Source: Taishania sp.
Lineage (GTDB): Bacteria > Bacteroidota > Bacteroidia > Flavobacteriales_D > Crocinitomicaceae
Assembly (NCBI GenBank): GCA_030150045.1
Contig: JASLGM010000043.1
Location: forward strand, 42,046 to 106,045
DNA length: 64,000 bases
Direction: 5' to 3'
Below the pieces are notes generated by a model. That model was given only the letters and a program-made list of their open reading frames with translations, had not been told where the DNA came from and did not search any database. This document shows, piece after piece, positions 9,014 through 18,063 of the stretch (position 1 is its first letter; each line of letters opens with the position of its first letter). Made by a program: the position numbers and the translations under genes.

Positions 9014-9922
9014 ATGGAAAAACCATTCTATAAAATAGAAAACAAACAAGAATTAACTCGTATCTTAATATCATTATTTACTATTTTCGCTTTTTATATA
9101 TTAGGTGGAGTAGTAATGAGTTTGATGAAAGAAAACATCCCTAATGTTTCATCTAATCATCATTACATTGATGATTTTAAATTGTATTACGGAAATAATT
9201 TAACACTAATTGCTATACTTTGCCCTTGGGTTATGGCTTTTTTTGGTGCCGTATTTAGTTCCCTTTTTATACTTAAGGAACCTATAGCTTGGTACTTCTC
9301 TCCTTCAAGAATATTTGACAAAAAAAAAATACTGGTCTCTTGTTTCATATGGACCGGAATTTATTTACTATCTCTTTTTATTGAAGGTAAGAAAGAACTA
9401 GTCTTTATCTTTGACCCTGAATATTTTTTCATTTTATTAATTATAGCTATACTCTTTATTCCTCTTCAGTGCTTAGCAGAAGAAATCTTGTTTAGAAGTT
9501 TATTATTCAAACTATTAGGGACATTCATTCCTCATGGTTGGATGATAGGATGCATCTCAGGAATGATTTTTGGTCTTTTGCATATTACAAATCCTGAAAT
9601 TGAAGCGTTGGGAACATGGGCAATTGTGTTTTACATTTTTGCAGGTGTGATGTTAGGCATTCTGGTAATTCTAGATAATGGTATTGAAATCGCATCCGGT
9701 TTTCATATTGCCAACAACCTAACAGCTGCACTAATTGTCACTACAAATTGGCAAGTTTTTAGAACTGATGCATTGTTTTTAGACCCTAGTGAACCACATA
9801 TTGATTTAGTAACATTTGCTACTATGATAGGAAGTATGCTCTTATTTTTTGGTCTTGTCTTTTGGCGTTTTAATTTAAAAAAAGGGATACCATACCTAGG
9901 TAAAATCACAAAAAATAGATAG
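9014..9922 (+). CDS. CPBP family intramembrane metalloprotease
   Basis: A 302-residue integral membrane protein with about eight hydrophobic segments. It carries the CAAX-protease/bacteriocin-processing (CPBP, Abi) signature: EEILFR around residue 156 (motif 1), FGLLH around 195 (motif 2) and HIANN around 238 (motif 3), which supply the Glu and His residues of the active site. The substrate is unknown. In bacteria such proteins are linked to peptide processing or membrane stress. It lies between two transcription signals and is followed 29 bases later by an ABC exporter on the same strand. Confidence 0.88.
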   Translation: MEKPFYKIENKQELTRILISLFTIFAFYILGGVVMSLMKENIPNVSSNHHYIDDFKLYYGNNLTLIAILCPWVMAFFGAVFSSLFILKEPIAWYFSPSRIFDKKKILVSCFIWTGIYLLSLFIEGKKELVFIFDPEYFFILLIIAILFIPLQCLAEEILFRSLLFKLLGTFIPHGWMIGCISGMIFGLLHITNPEIEALGTWAIVFYIFAGVMLGILVILDNGIEIASGFHIANNLTAALIVTTNWQVFRTDALFLDPSEPHIDLVTFATMIGSMLLFFGLVFWRFNLKKGIPYLGKITKNR

Positions 9923-9939
9923 TATTCCAAACCTTTGAT

Positions 9940-9947
9940 TATTTTTG
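9940..9947 (+). promoter_or_regulatory. Bacteroidota -7 promoter box for the ABC exporter
   Basis: TATTTTTG ends only four bases before the ATG at 9952. If used, transcription would begin at or next to the start codon, giving a leaderless mRNA. Confidence 0.45.
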
Positions 9948-9951
9948 ATGT

Positions 9952-10872
9952 ATGCTGCAAATTTCAGAAATTTCTAAATCTTTTAGTGGAAAACGCGCCT
10001 TAAGCCAAGTGGATTTTGAAGTCCCTTCTGCAAGTGTTTTTGGTTTGTTAGGTCCTAATGGAGCCGGAAAAACGACACTACTTCGTATCTTAAATAAAAT
10101 CATTTTACCAGACGAAGGTGCAATTAAATGGAAAGGAAATCTTTTACGTGAAAATGACCTACAACGCATTGGCTACCTCCCAGAAGAAAGAGGCTTATAC
10201 AGAACAATGACAGTGGCTGAACACGCTTATTTCTTTGGTCAACTCAAAAACTTAAAAAAAGCTGAAATTAAAGAACAATTAGACTTCTGGTTAAAAAAGT
10301 TTGATATTTTACATTGGAAAAATAAACGAATTGAAGAATTATCAAAGGGGATGGCACAGAAGGTACAATTTATTTGTACGGTTCTACATCAACCCGAATT
10401 GTTAATACTAGATGAGCCCTTTAGTGGTTTTGATCCCGGAAACGTAGAATTGATTAGACAGGAAATTAAAAGGTTAAAAGACACTGGAACAACAATTCTT
10501 TTCTCTACCCACAACATGAAAAATGTAGAAGAGATTTGTGACGAATTTGCGTTAATACATCAAGCTAAACTTGTATTAAATGGAAATGTAAGAGAAGTAA
10601 GAGAAAATCGAAAGCAAGGAATTTATGTCATTCAATTTAGAGGAAATATGATCGCTTTCGCCACAGCCTTGTGGGCAGGATATGAAATCATTTCCTCCTT
10701 AAATATTAATGATGACCTTCACGAAGTTCATCTGAAATTACGCCAAGACAACGAATTCGAAGACTTATTAAAAGTGCTAATGGGAACCGTGAAAATTATT
10801 TCAGCTTGGGAATTAGTCCCTTCAATGCACGACATTTTCATTGATTTAACATCAAACAATAACAACTTATGA
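9952..10872 (+). CDS. ABC transporter ATP-binding protein (NatA-like)
   Basis: A 306-residue ATPase subunit with Walker A GPNGAGKT (about 35-42), signature LSKGM (about 130), Walker B LLILDEPFSGFDP (about 150-162) and switch His in FSTHNMKN. The C-terminal 80 residues resemble the DUF4162 extension of NatA/YhaQ-type exporters. It overlaps the next gene, a matching ABC-2 permease, by four bases (ATGA), so the two form one exporter. The substrate is unknown; sodium, drug or lipid export are all possible for this family. Confidence 0.93.
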   Translation: MLQISEISKSFSGKRALSQVDFEVPSASVFGLLGPNGAGKTTLLRILNKIILPDEGAIKWKGNLLRENDLQRIGYLPEERGLYRTMTVAEHAYFFGQLKNLKKAEIKEQLDFWLKKFDILHWKNKRIEELSKGMAQKVQFICTVLHQPELLILDEPFSGFDPGNVELIRQEIKRLKDTGTTILFSTHNMKNVEEICDEFALIHQAKLVLNGNVREVRENRKQGIYVIQFRGNMIAFATALWAGYEIISSLNINDDLHEVHLKLRQDNEFEDLLKVLMGTVKIISAWELVPSMHDIFIDLTSNNNNL

Positions 10873-12200
10873 AAAGCTGGATCATTGCAAAACGAGAAAT
10901 AAAAGAACGTTTAAAAACCAGATCTTTTCTAATGTTGTCCATATTTGGACCGATTTTAGTTCTAGGTCTGATTTACTTGTTAATCGCATTAAAAGGTACT
11001 GAAACTCAAAGATGGAACGTGCTTGTTACAGATCCAATTGAGTTTTTAGACAATAAAATGATGCCTGAAAAAGAAGGGAATCTTACCTTTTCTTTTCTAA
11101 ATAAATACCTAACTCACGACGATTTTGCAGCTGGAAAAAAATACCAAAATTTCGACGCTCTAGTTGAAATAAACGAAAAGATACTTTCTAATAGGGTTGT
11201 TTATGTATTTTACAGAAGTAAACCTTCTTTTCAATTGCAAAAAGAAGTTCAATACATCGTTGAAAGACGAATAGAAGAACTAATGATTGCAAAATATACA
11301 GATCTGTCTGTAGCTACTTTTAGAGAAATTAAGCAACCTCTTTCTTTTGGTTTTAGAAATGTGAACGATCCCTACGATCAAACCTCTGACATACGTGGAT
11401 GGGTTGGATTTGCATTTGGAGGTCTTATCGTATTCTTTATTGGCTTATATGGTATGACACTATTGCGTAGCGTTTCTAGTGAAAAAACAAATCGTGTAGT
11501 TGAAATTATTCTCTCTTCGGTTAAACCAAGAGATGTAATGAACGGAAAACTAATTGGTGTAGGAATTACAGCATTGTTTTTGTTCCTAATTTGGATAATT
11601 CTTATCGCTTTAGGAATGTTATTAGCACGTGAGTATTTATTCCCTGACATATATGATGCTGCTAAAATGAATATCCAAAACACAGTCGATTCAGGAAGGT
11701 TTTTATCGCTTCAAGAAAAACTTTACAACGGAAAAGAATTTAATGCAGTCATTGACCTTATATTTGAACGTATAGACTTCTCGGTAATGATTACCTTTTT
11801 TGTTCTATTCTTTATTCTGACCTATATTTTTTATGGTTCTCTTTTCCTTGCCATTGGTGCAGGTCAAGGATCAGAAGGAGATGGTCAACAGTTTATTCTA
11901 CCAATATTTGCTGTTTTACTTTCTACCGTTTACTGTGCTTATTTTATACTTTCAAATCCTGAATCTAGTGCAGGGGAGTGGTTACAATACTTACCATTTA
12001 CAGCCGGGCCAATATGGTTGGTTAAAATCTCACAAGGCTTAGATAAAAATGCCATATTCTCTTTGATTTTATCCTTAGTATACTTATTACTTTCCTCTAT
12101 TATACTTTTATTCCTTGCAGGAAAAATCTATAAAAACGGAGTACTAAGTAATGGTCATAGAGTAGGCTTTAAACATTTATGGAAATGGATACGCCAATAA
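10869..12200 (+). CDS. ABC-2 type permease (NatB-like)
   Basis: A 443-residue permease. It has one N-terminal membrane segment (SFLMLSIFGPILVLGLIYLL), a large extracytoplasmic domain (about 45-175) and five C-terminal membrane segments. The motif SVSSEKTNRVVEIILSSVKP, typical of NatB/YhaP-type permeases, precedes the second half. The start overlaps the ATPase gene, indicating coupled translation. The 3' end overlaps the next gene (ppx/gppA-like) by 22 bases. Confidence 0.9.
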   Translation: MKSWIIAKREIKERLKTRSFLMLSIFGPILVLGLIYLLIALKGTETQRWNVLVTDPIEFLDNKMMPEKEGNLTFSFLNKYLTHDDFAAGKKYQNFDALVEINEKILSNRVVYVFYRSKPSFQLQKEVQYIVERRIEELMIAKYTDLSVATFREIKQPLSFGFRNVNDPYDQTSDIRGWVGFAFGGLIVFFIGLYGMTLLRSVSSEKTNRVVEIILSSVKPRDVMNGKLIGVGITALFLFLIWIILIALGMLLAREYLFPDIYDAAKMNIQNTVDSGRFLSLQEKLYNGKEFNAVIDLIFERIDFSVMITFFVLFFILTYIFYGSLFLAIGAGQGSEGDGQQFILPIFAVLLSTVYCAYFILSNPESSAGEWLQYLPFTAGPIWLVKISQGLDKNAIFSLILSLVYLLLSSIILLFLAGKIYKNGVLSNGHRVGFKHLWKWIRQ

Positions 12201-13081
12201 AAGCAGTCATTGATTTAGGAACAAATACCTTCAACCTACTCATAGGTAAAGTCTCTAATGAAAAACTTGAAATACTCCACGCTGATAAAAAAGGCGTTGG
12301 TTTAGGATTAGGGGGAGTACATAAAGGAATTCTCGCAGATGATGCCATAGAAAGGGCGCTGGTAACCTTGAAAGAATACTGTAACACATGTGCAACCTAT
12401 CAATGTGAAGACATTCAAATGATAGGTACATCAGCAATTAGGGATGCTAAAAATAAAACATCCTTTATCGAGAAAATACAAAAAGAAACTGGGATAACTG
12501 TATCTGTAATTTCAGGTATTCAAGAAGCAGAATATATCTATAAAGGTGTTGCCTACTCTTGTGAAGAGGTAAAAGATGGATTAATAATGGACATTGGTGG
12601 TGGCAGTACTGAATTCATTCAAGTAAAAGAAAACAAGGTTAATTGGTCTGCTTCGTTTGATATTGGTGTTTCAAGGATATACCAAGAACTTTGTTTTCAA
12701 GACCCAATGTCAAAACAAGACATTCAAAACATTTACCATTATTTAAACCTAAAAACTGAAAGACAGCTTCCAGATTCAAAGATTACTTGTCTAATAGGTA
12801 GTTCCGGTACATTTGAAACACTATATGAATTAATTCATCAACATCCTTTTCCAAAAGGTTTAGATGTAGTTCATATAGAAATTGAACTCCTTAAGCAGGT
12901 TTGTAATTCACTAATTTCATCAACTCAAGCAGAAAGAGATCTAAACAACTGGATTATCCCAATTCGTAAAAAAATGGCACCCATTGCTGCTGTTCAAATT
13001 ATTTGGTTAATGGAACGTTTCCAATTTAAAACCTGTGTGGTTTCATCTACCTCATTAAAAGAAGGTGTCTTGTTAGAATAA
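12179..13081 (+). CDS. Ppx/GppA family phosphatase
   Basis: A 300-residue member of the ASKHA superfamily: exopolyphosphatase or guanosine pentaphosphate phosphatase. Phosphate-binding loops are visible as DLGTNTFNLLI near the N-terminus and MDIGGGSTEF around 139. This is the short form, without the C-terminal HD domain. It could hydrolyse polyphosphate or pppGpp; a Rel/SpoT gene lies about 2.3 kb downstream. The ATG at 12179 lies inside the permease gene; a second in-frame ATG at 12185 would serve equally well. Confidence 0.9.
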   Translation: MEMDTPIKAVIDLGTNTFNLLIGKVSNEKLEILHADKKGVGLGLGGVHKGILADDAIERALVTLKEYCNTCATYQCEDIQMIGTSAIRDAKNKTSFIEKIQKETGITVSVISGIQEAEYIYKGVAYSCEEVKDGLIMDIGGGSTEFIQVKENKVNWSASFDIGVSRIYQELCFQDPMSKQDIQNIYHYLNLKTERQLPDSKITCLIGSSGTFETLYELIHQHPFPKGLDVVHIEIELLKQVCNSLISSTQAERDLNNWIIPIRKKMAPIAAVQIIWLMERFQFKTCVVSSTSLKEGVLLE

Positions 13082-13100
13082 AAGGAATTCTATTGTTTTC

Positions 13101-13149
13101 TTTCCGCAATTTACAAAGAATAAATTCTTAAGAAAATAAATTGCGGAAA
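13101..13149. other. Perfect 13-bp inverted repeat between convergent genes
   Basis: TTTCCGCAATTTA (13101-13113) is exactly complementary to TAAATTGCGGAAA (13137-13149), with a 23-base loop that itself contains the palindrome TTCTTAAGAA. A second dyad, GTTGCA-TAT-TGCAAC, follows at 13157-13171. The location between convergent genes suggests bidirectional termination, but neither arm is followed by a T-run, so a protein-binding or unusual terminator role is also possible. Confidence 0.55.
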
Positions 13150-13202
13150 ACATATTGTTGCATATTGCAACTACCTAATCACGATTAAGCAAAGAGAAAG
13201 TA

Positions 13203-13640
13203 TTATCCTTCAATAGTAACACGAACTGCTACCCAACCTTTAGGTCCTTTTTCTTTTTCGAATCTTACTTTTCTTCCGTTCCCAGCTTCACCAGTAATAT
13301 TGTTTTGGTGAACAAAGTAGCTTTCTTCATCCTCACCTTTTATGAAACCAAAACCTTTTGTACTATCAAAGTAATTGATAACACCTTTTAAAATTGGATC
13401 AAACTCTTCTTTTTCTCTCTTCGGAACACCAATTTCGATATTCTTAGCTTTGATCTCTTTTCTTTGAGATGGATCTGGTGGTGTGTCAGATAAAACTCCA
13501 TTTTCATCTACATAGGCCATCATGCTTTCCCATCCTCCTTCGTTTGGATTGTCTTTGCGCGCTTCTTTTTTAATTTGCTTTTCTTTGCGCTTCATTTCTC
13601 TTTTCTTCTCTCTTTCTTTCTTGTTGTAGGTCTCTGCCAT
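13203..13640 (-). CDS. Cold-shock-domain protein with basic N-terminal extension
   Basis: A 145-residue protein. Residues 1-30 are a highly charged helix (KEREKKREMKRKEKQIKKEA). Residues of about 84-145 are a cold-shock domain with RNP1-like KGFGFIKG and RNP2-like SYFVHQ, so it should bind single-stranded RNA or DNA. The charged extension makes it longer than CspA-type proteins (about 70 residues). It lies 26 bases downstream of the desaturase gene on the same strand and may be cotranscribed; coupling of cold-shock and desaturase functions would make sense at low temperature. Confidence 0.9.
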   Translation of the reverse strand: MAETYNKKEREKKREMKRKEKQIKKEARKDNPNEGGWESMMAYVDENGVLSDTPPDPSQRKEIKAKNIEIGVPKREKEEFDPILKGVINYFDSTKGFGFIKGEDEESYFVHQNNITGEAGNGRKVRFEKEKGPKGWVAVRVTIEG

Positions 13641-13666
13641 ATTCTATATTAATAATTAATTGATTA

Positions 13667-14644
13667 CTAGATTGTTTTCATCTTCCCTAATATACGAAGT
13701 GTTTTCACATGTCCTACAATTGCAGTGAAAAAGGACTCGTTTATATGATAAGGAACTTTAAATTCATTTGCCGTTTTAGAAACAATTCGGCTCAAAGCAC
13801 GATAATGTACATGACAAATATTGGGGAACAAATGATGCTCTATTTGATTGGTTAACCCACCTAAATACCAAAATAAAAATGGATTTTTAGGCGAGAAATT
13901 ACTCGTTGTTTGTAACTGGTGTGTATACCAATTGTTATTCACTTCTCCTTCATCATCAGATTGAGGGAAATTTGTTCCCGGAACAACATGGGCCAACTGA
14001 AAAACTACGCTCAACAATAATCCTGCAATTAAATGCATAATTAAATAACCCAATAAAATCCAATAAAAAGAGAACGGAGCAAAAACAAGTGGTAAAACTA
14101 ATGTATAACCAAAGTAAACTACTTTAATAGGAATCAACTTTACAATATTTATCCAATATTCCTTTCGAGTTTTGATGAAGCCCATGCGGTAATAATCTCC
14201 CACTTTTCTAAAATCTTTCACTGAAACCCAATACAAAGTCAAAACACTGTAAAACAACCAAACATATAAATGTTGAAAACGGTGAATCTTATAACTTTTA
14301 CTGTATGGTGAAAAACGAAGCAAGAAAAGTGGAGCGTCAATATCCTCATCATGACCATGAATATTCGTATAAGTATGATGCAAAACATTATGCTGTAACT
14401 TCCACATTTCACTGCTACACCCAACAAATTCCAATGTTCGAGCCATCATTGTATTTAAAAATGGACGTTTTGAATACGCTCCATGATTCGCATCGTGCAT
14501 AATCCCCATTCCAATACCCGCCAAGCCGAAGCCGCTAAGAACATACAATAAAAGTGCTAAAATAGGGGAGTTGATGCCGCCGATGGCCAGAAGAAAAAGC
14601 GGTGTGGCGTATAAAAGTATCATGATAATACTCTTGGTGATCAT
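13667..14644 (-). CDS. Membrane fatty acid desaturase, 5' end lacks a normal start
   Basis: Acyl-lipid desaturase family with the three di-iron His boxes: HDANHG, HNVLHH and NQIEHHLFP, plus four or more hydrophobic segments. From the only ATG available (14644) the product is 325 residues, about 40 short for the family. The frame stays open upstream to about 14785, and the 47 extra codons encode HIKHLRFSQTIEQEF and KTLKRRVNLYF-like sequence, which looks like the family's normal N-terminus. No ATG, GTG or TTG occurs in that extension; ATA at about 14770, ATC at 14758 and ATT at 14731 do. The gene may use a rare start codon, or it has lost its start. Confidence 0.88.
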   Translation of the reverse strand: MITKSIIMILLYATPLFLLAIGGINSPILALLLYVLSGFGLAGIGMGIMHDANHGAYSKRPFLNTMMARTLEFVGCSSEMWKLQHNVLHHTYTNIHGHDEDIDAPLFLLRFSPYSKSYKIHRFQHLYVWLFYSVLTLYWVSVKDFRKVGDYYRMGFIKTRKEYWINIVKLIPIKVVYFGYTLVLPLVFAPFSFYWILLGYLIMHLIAGLLLSVVFQLAHVVPGTNFPQSDDEGEVNNNWYTHQLQTTSNFSPKNPFLFWYLGGLTNQIEHHLFPNICHVHYRALSRIVSKTANEFKVPYHINESFFTAIVGHVKTLRILGKMKTI

Positions 14645-14960
14645 AGAGCCGTTTGCCCGTTTATTCTTTTTATTCAGTTTGAAATATAAATTTACCCTTC
14701 GTTTTAATGTCTTGGAAAACTCTTGTTCAATCGTTTGTGAAAATCGTAAATGCTTGATATGCGTTGGTATTGATAAATAACGTGTCTATTGGTGAACTTG
14801 ATTTAAGTAAATGTTGAAATGGATAACTAAGAAAAGAGAACGATTACTCGCTACGACAACCCTAAAATTACATTTTAATCGATACTAAAGGCAAAACCAC
14901 TAAGTGCTGTAAAGATAAGCATTTATTGTTGAAAAACGCCTATCCATCCTCTTTTTATTT

Positions 14961-15108
14961 TGGCAGCCTTAACGGCTTACGCGCTTTAGTAAATTTCGGT
15001 AAAGAAGTTCACACGCAACTTTTCAAGTGCTTCCTAATGGTCGCATTAAAAAGCTGGAGTTCCCTAACTTTTCCGTGCATTTAGCTATCGCGCTCCATCC
15101 GGGCTGAA
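14961..15108 (+). repeat. Dispersed structured repeat, module A copy A1
   Basis: A 148-nt element in the 620-base gap between the desaturase and rel genes. Conserved blocks are GGCAGCCTTAACGG, GCTTTAGTAAAT, GTGCTTCC...GGTCGCA, TTTCCGTGCATTTAGCTATC and CTCCATCCGGGCTGAA. The ends pair (CAGCC 14964-14968 with GGCTG 15102-15106). CTTTT (15019-15023) and AAAAG (15049-15053) flank the TGC-TT-CC...GG-TC-GCA hairpin. No module B follows. I see nothing else but the rel promoter in this gap. Confidence 0.85.
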
Positions 15109-15360
15109 AATCAATTTTCAAACTATTAGATAAAACACCAATTCAAAAGCTTTTTTTTGAAAGAAAATACAAAACACTTTAATCTATTCTTTCCATTGTC
15201 AAAACACGATCTTACAACTCATAGCATGCAGAAATAAAGACACTTAATTCATTTTTTGAAACACATAATTACTTTCCTGTTACACCTTTTAATCATTCAT
15301 TATCTCCTTTTTTTTTTAGAAATCCGTTTAAATACCTGGCATAGACTTTCAGAATACTAA

Positions 15361-15368
15361 TAATTTTG
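15361..15368 (+). promoter_or_regulatory. Bacteroidota -7 promoter box for the rel/spoT gene
   Basis: TAATTTTG fits TAnnTTTG and lies 39 bases before the ATG at 15408. A -33 element is not obvious. Confidence 0.4.
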
Positions 15369-15407
15369 CTTTATTTGAATGAAGTAAAGTAGTGATACAC
15401 AAAATTT

Positions 15408-17651
15408 ATGGCAGAAGTAAATCCAGATTTCCCTCATATTGACCTAGAAAAAGAACGTAAAGACATCTTAAATGCATTTAGAGGCTTATTAAGATTAGTG
15501 AAAAATCGTTCCAAAGAGGATACACGTATGATACGTAAAGCCTTTGACGTTGCAGTGGAAGCGCATAAAGACATGCGTAGAAAATCTGGAGAACCATACA
15601 TTTTCCATCCCATCGCTGTAGCCAGAATTACAGTAGAAGAAATGGGCCTTGGTCCAACAGCAATTATCTGCGCCTTATTGCACGACACCGTTGAAGATAC
15701 ACACATCACTTTACAAGACATCGAAGATCTTTTCGGCGTAAAAGTGCGTATGATTATAGATGGACTAACAAAAATTCCTGAAGTATTCGACGAAAATGCA
15801 TCCATTCAAGCGGAAAACTTCCGTAAAATGATCCTGACCATTTCTGATGATTTACGCGTTGTACTTATCAAGCTGGCAGACCGACTGCATAACATGCGTA
15901 CACTTGGAAGTATGCGTGAAGACAAACAATTGAAAATTGCTTCAGAAACAAAATTTTTATATGCACCATTAGCACACCGCCTAGGTCTATACAACATTAA
16001 ATCAGAACTTGAAGATTTATCCTTTAAGTACACTGAACCTGAAATATATAAAGACATTGAATCAAAATTAAAATCTACACAAGATGTGCGTAACCGTTTC
16101 ATCCGTAGATTTGTTTTTCCTATACGCGAATCTCTTGGTAACGAAGGTTATAACTTTGAAGTGAAAGCACGTACTAAATCTGTTTCTTCCATCTGGAGAA
16201 AGATGAAACAGAAAGGCATTCCTTTTGAAGAAATATATGACGTTTTTGCCATTCGAATCATTGTGGAATCAAAGCCAGAAATGGAAAAATCTGACTGCTG
16301 GCGTATTTACTCTATTGTTACCGATTACTACCAACCAAGTCCCGACCGTCTACGTGATTGGATCTCCACGCCCAGAGCCAACGGCTATGAATCCTTGCAC
16401 ACCACAGTAATGTCACCGCAAGGTAAATGGGTAGAAGTACAAATTCGGACCAAAAGAATGGATGAAATCGCTGAAAAAGGACTCGCAGCACACTATAAAT
16501 ATAAAGAATCTAAGAAAGACGACTCTAAATTAGACCGTTGGATTGCAGAAATAAGAGAGTTAATTGAAAATCCAGATTTAAACGCAATGGATTTCGTTAA
16601 CGAGTTCAAATTAAACCTTTTCAACGACGAGATTTTTGTCTTTACTCCAAAAGGTGAACTACGCGTTTTACCAACTGGAGCTACAATTCTTGACTTCGCT
16701 TATGACATTCATACCAAAGTAGGAGACACCTGTATTGGCGCAAAAGTGAACAACCGTTTGGTGCCGCTTTCTTACCAACTTAAAAGCGGAGATCAGCTGG
16801 AAATCATCACATCTTCTAAGCAGAAACCAAACGAAGAATGGCTACGAATGGTCGTTACAGCGCGGGCAAAGCAGAAAATAAAAGGTTCACTGAATGAAGA
16901 GCGTAAAATCATTGCTGCAGATGGAAAGGAAATTCTAGCACGAAAGTTCAAAAACATGAACATTCAATTCCATTCCGACAACATTGGTTTTTTAGAGAAA
17001 TTCTTTCACTTGCCAAGTGCGACTGAACTCTACTTCAGAATTGCAAAAGGAAAAATAGACCTTTCTCGTTTACGTGAATTAGACATCGACAATGGCATGC
17101 TTTCTTTGAAAAAGAAGGAAAGTGAACCACGTAAGGAAAGAAAAAAAGAAAACATTACCGCTTCCATTGATAAAAAGGCCGATACCATCATTATTGGCGA
17201 AGATTTTAAAAACATTCAATACACCCTTTCAAAGTGCTGCAACCCACTTCCTGGCGACAAAGTATTTGGCTTCATCACCATTAGCGATGGAATTAAAATC
17301 CACCGAAATTCTTGCCCTAATGCCGAACATTTAATGTCAAAAATGGCGTACAGATGTATTCACGCACGTTGGAAAAATCAAGAATTGGTGGAGCGCATTG
17401 CCGCTATAAAAGTTTTTGGATACGACCGCATGGGAATTGTAAATACCCTAACTGAAATCATTTCCAATCAACACAACGTCAACATGCGATCCATTTCTTT
17501 TGAAACCGAAGACGGCATTTTTGAGGGACGCATAAAAGTCATGGTTTTTGACACTGACCACCTGGAACAATTGATGCGCAAATTTGAACAGGTAGAAGGC
17601 ATCCAGCGTGTCGTGCGTTGGGACATGGAAACCGACGAACCCATGATGTAA
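15408..17651 (+). CDS. Bifunctional (p)ppGpp synthetase/hydrolase (Rel/SpoT)
   Basis: Makes and degrades the stringent-response alarmone. Domains in order: HD hydrolase (about 50-200) with intact HDTVED at 92-97; synthetase (about 240-370) with EIYDVFAIRI and GYESLHTTVMSPQGKWVEVQ; TGS (about 410-470, IFVFTPKGELRVLPTGATILDFAY); a helical and zinc-finger-like part with KCCNPLPGD; and a C-terminal ACT domain. Both catalytic halves look complete, so it should be bifunctional and the main Rel protein. Length is 747. It is monocistronic, flanked on both sides by repeat modules. Confidence 0.95.
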   Translation: MAEVNPDFPHIDLEKERKDILNAFRGLLRLVKNRSKEDTRMIRKAFDVAVEAHKDMRRKSGEPYIFHPIAVARITVEEMGLGPTAIICALLHDTVEDTHITLQDIEDLFGVKVRMIIDGLTKIPEVFDENASIQAENFRKMILTISDDLRVVLIKLADRLHNMRTLGSMREDKQLKIASETKFLYAPLAHRLGLYNIKSELEDLSFKYTEPEIYKDIESKLKSTQDVRNRFIRRFVFPIRESLGNEGYNFEVKARTKSVSSIWRKMKQKGIPFEEIYDVFAIRIIVESKPEMEKSDCWRIYSIVTDYYQPSPDRLRDWISTPRANGYESLHTTVMSPQGKWVEVQIRTKRMDEIAEKGLAAHYKYKESKKDDSKLDRWIAEIRELIENPDLNAMDFVNEFKLNLFNDEIFVFTPKGELRVLPTGATILDFAYDIHTKVGDTCIGAKVNNRLVPLSYQLKSGDQLEIITSSKQKPNEEWLRMVVTARAKQKIKGSLNEERKIIAADGKEILARKFKNMNIQFHSDNIGFLEKFFHLPSATELYFRIAKGKIDLSRLRELDIDNGMLSLKKKESEPRKERKKENITASIDKKADTIIIGEDFKNIQYTLSKCCNPLPGDKVFGFITISDGIKIHRNSCPNAEHLMSKMAYRCIHARWKNQELVERIAAIKVFGYDRMGIVNTLTEIISNQHNVNMRSISFETEDGIFEGRIKVMVFDTDHLEQLMRKFEQVEGIQRVVRWDMETDEPMM

Positions 17652-17665
17652 TAATTCTGTTAATC

Positions 17666-17812
17666 TGGCAGCCTTTACGGTCTACTTGCTTTAGTAAAGA
17701 TGTTAAAAATGGCTGCACCAGCTGTGTGCAACGTGCTTCCTTTGGTTGCAGTTGCCCTTCAGCGTTTAGTCCATTTTCTCCACTTTAGCTATCGCATTCC
17801 GCCCGGGCTGAA
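17666..17812 (+). repeat. Dispersed structured repeat, module A copy A2
   Basis: Begins 15 bases after the rel stop. It has the same conserved blocks as A1, with TGGCAGCCTTTACGG at the left and CGCCCGGGCTGAA at the right. CAGCC (17669-17673) pairs with GGCTG (17806-17810). GCAAC (17728-17732) pairs with GTTGC (17751-17755) and GCTG (17721-17724) with CAGC (17760-17763), enclosing the conserved TGCTTCC hairpin. Module B follows after an AT-rich spacer of about 45 bases. Confidence 0.85.
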
Positions 17813-17858
17813 GAGATCTGTTGTTAATATTAATAACTTAGTGATTGAAAACAAATCT

Positions 17859-17956
17859 CGCGCTAAGGATAGCAGTGGATAGCTCGCCGTTTTAGGCGAC
17901 TATGAACGAATAGCCTGACCCGTCCCCATTTTTTTGGGGAGAGGGTAGCGCCCAAA
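17859..17956 (+). repeat. Dispersed structured repeat, module B copy B2
   Basis: Conserved blocks CGCTAAGGATAGCAGTGGAT, CTATGAACGAATAGCCTGAC and AGCGCCCAAA are interrupted by two hairpins. The first is TCGCC (17884-17888) with GGCGA (17895-17899). The second is CCCC (17924-17927) with GGGG (17936-17939). This A2-B2 unit fills the gap between the convergent rel and glyA genes. Confidence 0.85.
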
Positions 17957-18009
17957 TAAAAAATCCCATTCTCTTCTAGAAAAACAACTTTGTGAAAAAG
18001 TAAAGACAT

Positions 18010-18040
18010 AAAAAAAAGCAGTAACATAATGTCACTGCTT
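18010..18040 (-). terminator. Terminator of glyA
   Basis: On the minus strand AGCAGTGACATTATGTTACTGCT forms a hairpin (18017-18039) followed by a T-run (complement of the A-run at 18010-18017). It lies 25 bases after the glyA stop. Confidence 0.85.
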
Positions 18041-18063
18041 TCCTTTTCTTTACGTAGATCAGT

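Noticed and set aside
17700..17882. 60-codon + strand ORF after rel
   Set aside because: It falls inside modules A2 and B2; the other copies of these modules do not keep this frame.
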